Of a stretch of 64,000 nucleotides of DNA, positions 62,193 to 64,000 are shown in pieces. Made by a program: the position numbers and the translations under genes. Origin of the DNA: Pseudomonadota bacterium (GTDB lineage: Bacteria; Pseudomonadota; Gammaproteobacteria; CALCKW01); contig JBCCUP010000021.1 of assembly GCA_039196715.1 (NCBI GenBank), forward strand, positions 1-64,000. Reading direction: 5' to 3'. Position 1 is the first letter of the stretch. Each line of letters starts with the position of its first letter. The notes under the pieces are model-generated. The model was not told the DNA's origin. It did not search any database and saw only the letters and a program-made list of their open reading frames with translations.

Positions 62193-63155
62193 TTAGGGGA
62201 AGAGGTCCGGTGGGATCGCTCCGGTTGTGATGCCGTACAAGAGAGCCGCCACAGTGAACACCGACGCCGAAGTCGATACCAACACACACGCCGACGCCCG
62301 CTCCAGCCAGACACCGTATTGTTGTGCGATCACGAACACGTTGGTCGCTGTTGGCAGTGAGGCGAGGAGCACGGCGACGAACACCCACTGTCCGTCGAAA
62401 TTGCCGAAATAGCTCAGACCGAGGTACATCAGCAGCGGGTGCGCGACGAGTTTCATCGGAACGATGTAACCCAGCGCCAGCGGCACGCGCCTGAGCGGGC
62501 GCAATGCGAGGGTGACGCCCATGGCAAAGAGGGCGCAGGGCGCGGCAGCCTGCGCGAGGTAGTCGATCAGCCGCCCCAGCGGCTCTGGCGCGCTAAACTC
62601 GGCTGCGGCAGCCAACACACCGACCGCCGTTGCGAGCATCAACGGATGCGTGGCAATGCGCTTGATGATTTCGATGCTGAGACGGAGCACCCCGGTCGGT
62701 TGGCCGCCGGCCATCGCCATGAGCGTCGGTGCCAGTGCAAAATGCAAGACGTTCTCAAAGCAGAAAATGATCGCAACCGGGATCGCCGCTGTCTCGCCAA
62801 AGGCCAGGATGGCGAGTGCCGGACCCATGTAGCCGATATTGCCGTAGGCCGCGGCCAGTGCCTGCACCGTGGACTCCGCAAGGTTGCGTCCGGGCGGGGT
62901 CATCGCAAGCACCAGTGTCACCAGGAAAACCGTGAGGGTGACGCCGAGGTTGGTCGCGATGAACCGCCAATTGGCGAGTTGATCGATTGGGGTGCTTGAC
63001 AGCAGTTTGTAGAACAGCGCGGGCAACGCGAAATACAAGATGAAGGTGTTGAGCCAGCCCAGGGCCTCGATCGGTTGCCTGCTGAGGCGTGCACCCACGA
63101 AGCCAAGCAGGATCAAGCCGAACAGGGGCAATATGAGTCCGAGAATGGTCAGCAC
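62193..63155 (-). CDS. AEC-family (auxin efflux carrier-like) transporter
   Basis: A 320-residue membrane protein with about ten helices in two five-helix halves: GLILPLFGLILLGFVGA, LNTFILYFALPALFYKLL and NIGYMGPALAILAFGE in the first half, and a similar set in the second (PCALFAMGVTLAL, PLLMYLGLSYF, LASLPTATNVFVIAQQYG). These are the AEC family signatures; bacterial members export or import small organic acids such as malate or malonate. It is convergent with the pilin gene and downstream of nothing on its own strand within the window. Confidence 0.88.
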   Translation of the reverse strand: MLTILGLILPLFGLILLGFVGARLSRQPIEALGWLNTFILYFALPALFYKLLSSTPIDQLANWRFIATNLGVTLTVFLVTLVLAMTPPGRNLAESTVQALAAAYGNIGYMGPALAILAFGETAAIPVAIIFCFENVLHFALAPTLMAMAGGQPTGVLRLSIEIIKRIATHPLMLATAVGVLAAAAEFSAPEPLGRLIDYLAQAAAPCALFAMGVTLALRPLRRVPLALGYIVPMKLVAHPLLMYLGLSYFGNFDGQWVFVAVLLASLPTATNVFVIAQQYGVWLERASACVLVSTSASVFTVAALLYGITTGAIPPDLFP

Positions 63156-63344
63156 AGGGCGGCTCAGTCAGCAGAGGCGCGTCTGCCGTGGGCGAGACGC
63201 GGTGCGACACAACGGGACCCGCGCTGCGTGCCGCGGAGACCCCCGAGGTGGTGGTGCTCGGCATTCTAGCCGGTTTGTGCGTGCCCAGACGGCGGCCAGA
63301 GCGCAACAGCCTGCTCGCCCTCAACGACCACCGACACGCGGAGG

Positions 63345-64000
63345 CTAGGCGGCGGGCGCCACGACGATGTTGTAGTTGAAATCGGTGTGTCCGATAACGC
63401 CGTACAGGCGCAGCCAGAACAACATCAGACCCTCGAGGCCGCGCGAGGCTTCAATGGGTCCCAGGTCGATGGGTGCAGCCCATCCGAATTGGCTGAGGAG
63501 CGTCGTCACGTCGGTCTTCGCGTCCGTATCGTTGCCGCAGAGAAACACGTCGTGATCCCCGGGAATGCGTGTGGGGTCGACCATGACGTCGCAGTTCATC
63601 GTGTTCAAGGCCTTCACCACGCGTGACTGTGGCAAGGCAGCCTGCAGCGCTTCGCCTGCCGACGTCGTGTTCGCGTGTTCACTCAACAAGCTCGGAGGGA
63701 ACCCGTTTGAGAAATCCAACGGATTGGACACGTCCAACACGACCTTGCCTGCGAGTGCCTTTGCACCGGCCAGAGCTGCGGCCTCGAGTGTTGCCGAACC
63801 GAGCGTGGCAAACACGACCAGATCGCCAAAGGCCGCGGCATCGGCGAAGGTGCCTGATTGGCTCTCGTGCGTCTGCGCCCAGCGCGCGGCGTGCACATTG
63901 TCCCGCACGCGCGCGCCCATCATGACCGTGTGCCCAAGCCCCGCGCACCGCGTCGCCAAGGCGTGCCCCACCATGCCCGTGCCCAAGACCGCAATCTTCA
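63345..64000 (-). CDS. NADPH-dependent F420 reductase-like (NpdG/YqeB type) NAD(P)-binding protein, first base outside window
   Basis: The minus-strand frame reads KIAVLGTGMVGHALATRCAGLGHTVMMGAR, a Rossmann motif, preceded by TG at 63999-64000; the A of the ATG should be base 64001. The 218-residue product continues with ARDNV-like NVHAARWAQ, VVFATLGSATLEAA, KVVLDVSNPLDFSNGFPPSL and the C-terminal GHTDFNYNIV. This is the pattern of small NADP(H)-binding F420 reductase/IIID-like oxidoreductases found also in organisms without F420. Function is uncertain. The gene ends in TAG at 63345-63347. Confidence 0.8.
   Translation of the reverse strand, partial: KIAVLGTGMVGHALATRCAGLGHTVMMGARVRDNVHAARWAQTHESQSGTFADAAAFGDLVVFATLGSATLEAAALAGAKALAGKVVLDVSNPLDFSNGFPPSLLSEHANTTSAGEALQAALPQSRVVKALNTMNCDVMVDPTRIPGDHDVFLCGNDTDAKTDVTTLLSQFGWAAPIDLGPIEASRGLEGLMLFWLRLYGVIGHTDFNYNIVVAPAA

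Overview
This 64 kb window is GC-rich DNA (roughly two thirds G+C by eye) with about 59 protein-coding genes and no rRNA, tRNA, CRISPR array, insertion sequence or phage gene that I could find. RapA and HspQ, two proteins typical of Gammaproteobacteria, point to that class. The catabolic content suggests a free-living, probably marine heterotroph: methanethiol oxidase, sulfatases, a tripartite tricarboxylate transporter (TTT), a glycosylglycerate-type hydrolase, a glycine amidinotransferase and a sarcosine/dimethylglycine dehydrogenase-like enzyme. Genus cannot be fixed from the sequence alone. Most genes are housekeeping or ordinary accessory metabolism packed in short operons with 4-20 bp overlaps.

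Layout. 1-3.6 kb: a secreted protein of unknown function cut by the window edge, argE, hspQ and a glutathione transferase, all on the minus strand. 3.8-7.0 kb: a three-gene valine-degradation operon (isobutyryl-CoA dehydrogenase, 3-hydroxyisobutyryl-CoA hydrolase, mmsB). 7.3-11 kb: RNA helicase RhlE, amidinotransferase, DinB-like protein. 11-15.6 kb: rapA, a TSUP-family exporter and a DUF533 protein. 15.9-18.9 kb: a DHH phosphoesterase with a clear terminator, then a response regulator and histidine kinase that converge and overlap tail to tail. 19.0-24.5 kb: a seven-gene operon (SnoaL, SDR, FAD oxidoreductase, DUF1365, CFA-like methyltransferase, DUF2878, DUF3833) that probably modifies membrane fatty acids. 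24.5-35.4 kb: scattered metabolic genes including a MocR regulator, a phytanoyl-CoA dioxygenase-type enzyme and a cytosine deaminase-like gene broken by an in-frame TAG. 35.8-38.4 kb: methanethiol oxidase, ferredoxin and alpha/beta hydrolase. 38.6-47.9 kb: two divergent operons around one palindrome: marR-sulfatase-MBL hydrolase-acyl-CoA ligase on one side, and tctCBA-sulfatase on the other. 48-53.9 kb: a lipoprotein hydrolase, an acyl-CoA dehydrogenase interrupted by TAG, a LysR regulator, a flavin split-barrel protein and a second glutathione transferase. 54-61.4 kb: a LacI-regulated sugar ABC transporter with a GH63-like glycoside hydrolase inside the operon. 61.7-64 kb: a type IV pilin-like protein, an AEC-family transporter and the start of a NAD(P)-binding reductase.

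How the genes fit together. The two best candidates for something not yet described are (1) the MarR/TTT/two-sulfatase/CoA-ligase locus, which reads as a system for importing a carboxylate, removing sulfate esters and activating the product as a CoA thioester, with both operons probably fired from mirrored promoters that share one palindrome; and (2) the LacI/ABC/GH63-like operon, which reads as uptake and hydrolysis of glucosylglycerate or mannosylglycerate, with two permeases of unusual architecture. Both transporters carry a hairpin directly after the binding-protein gene, as if to set the binding protein level above the permeases. Three genes look damaged: two by single in-frame TAG codons and one by a probable frameshift. 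TAG is used as an ordinary stop by at least six other genes here, so general recoding is unlikely.
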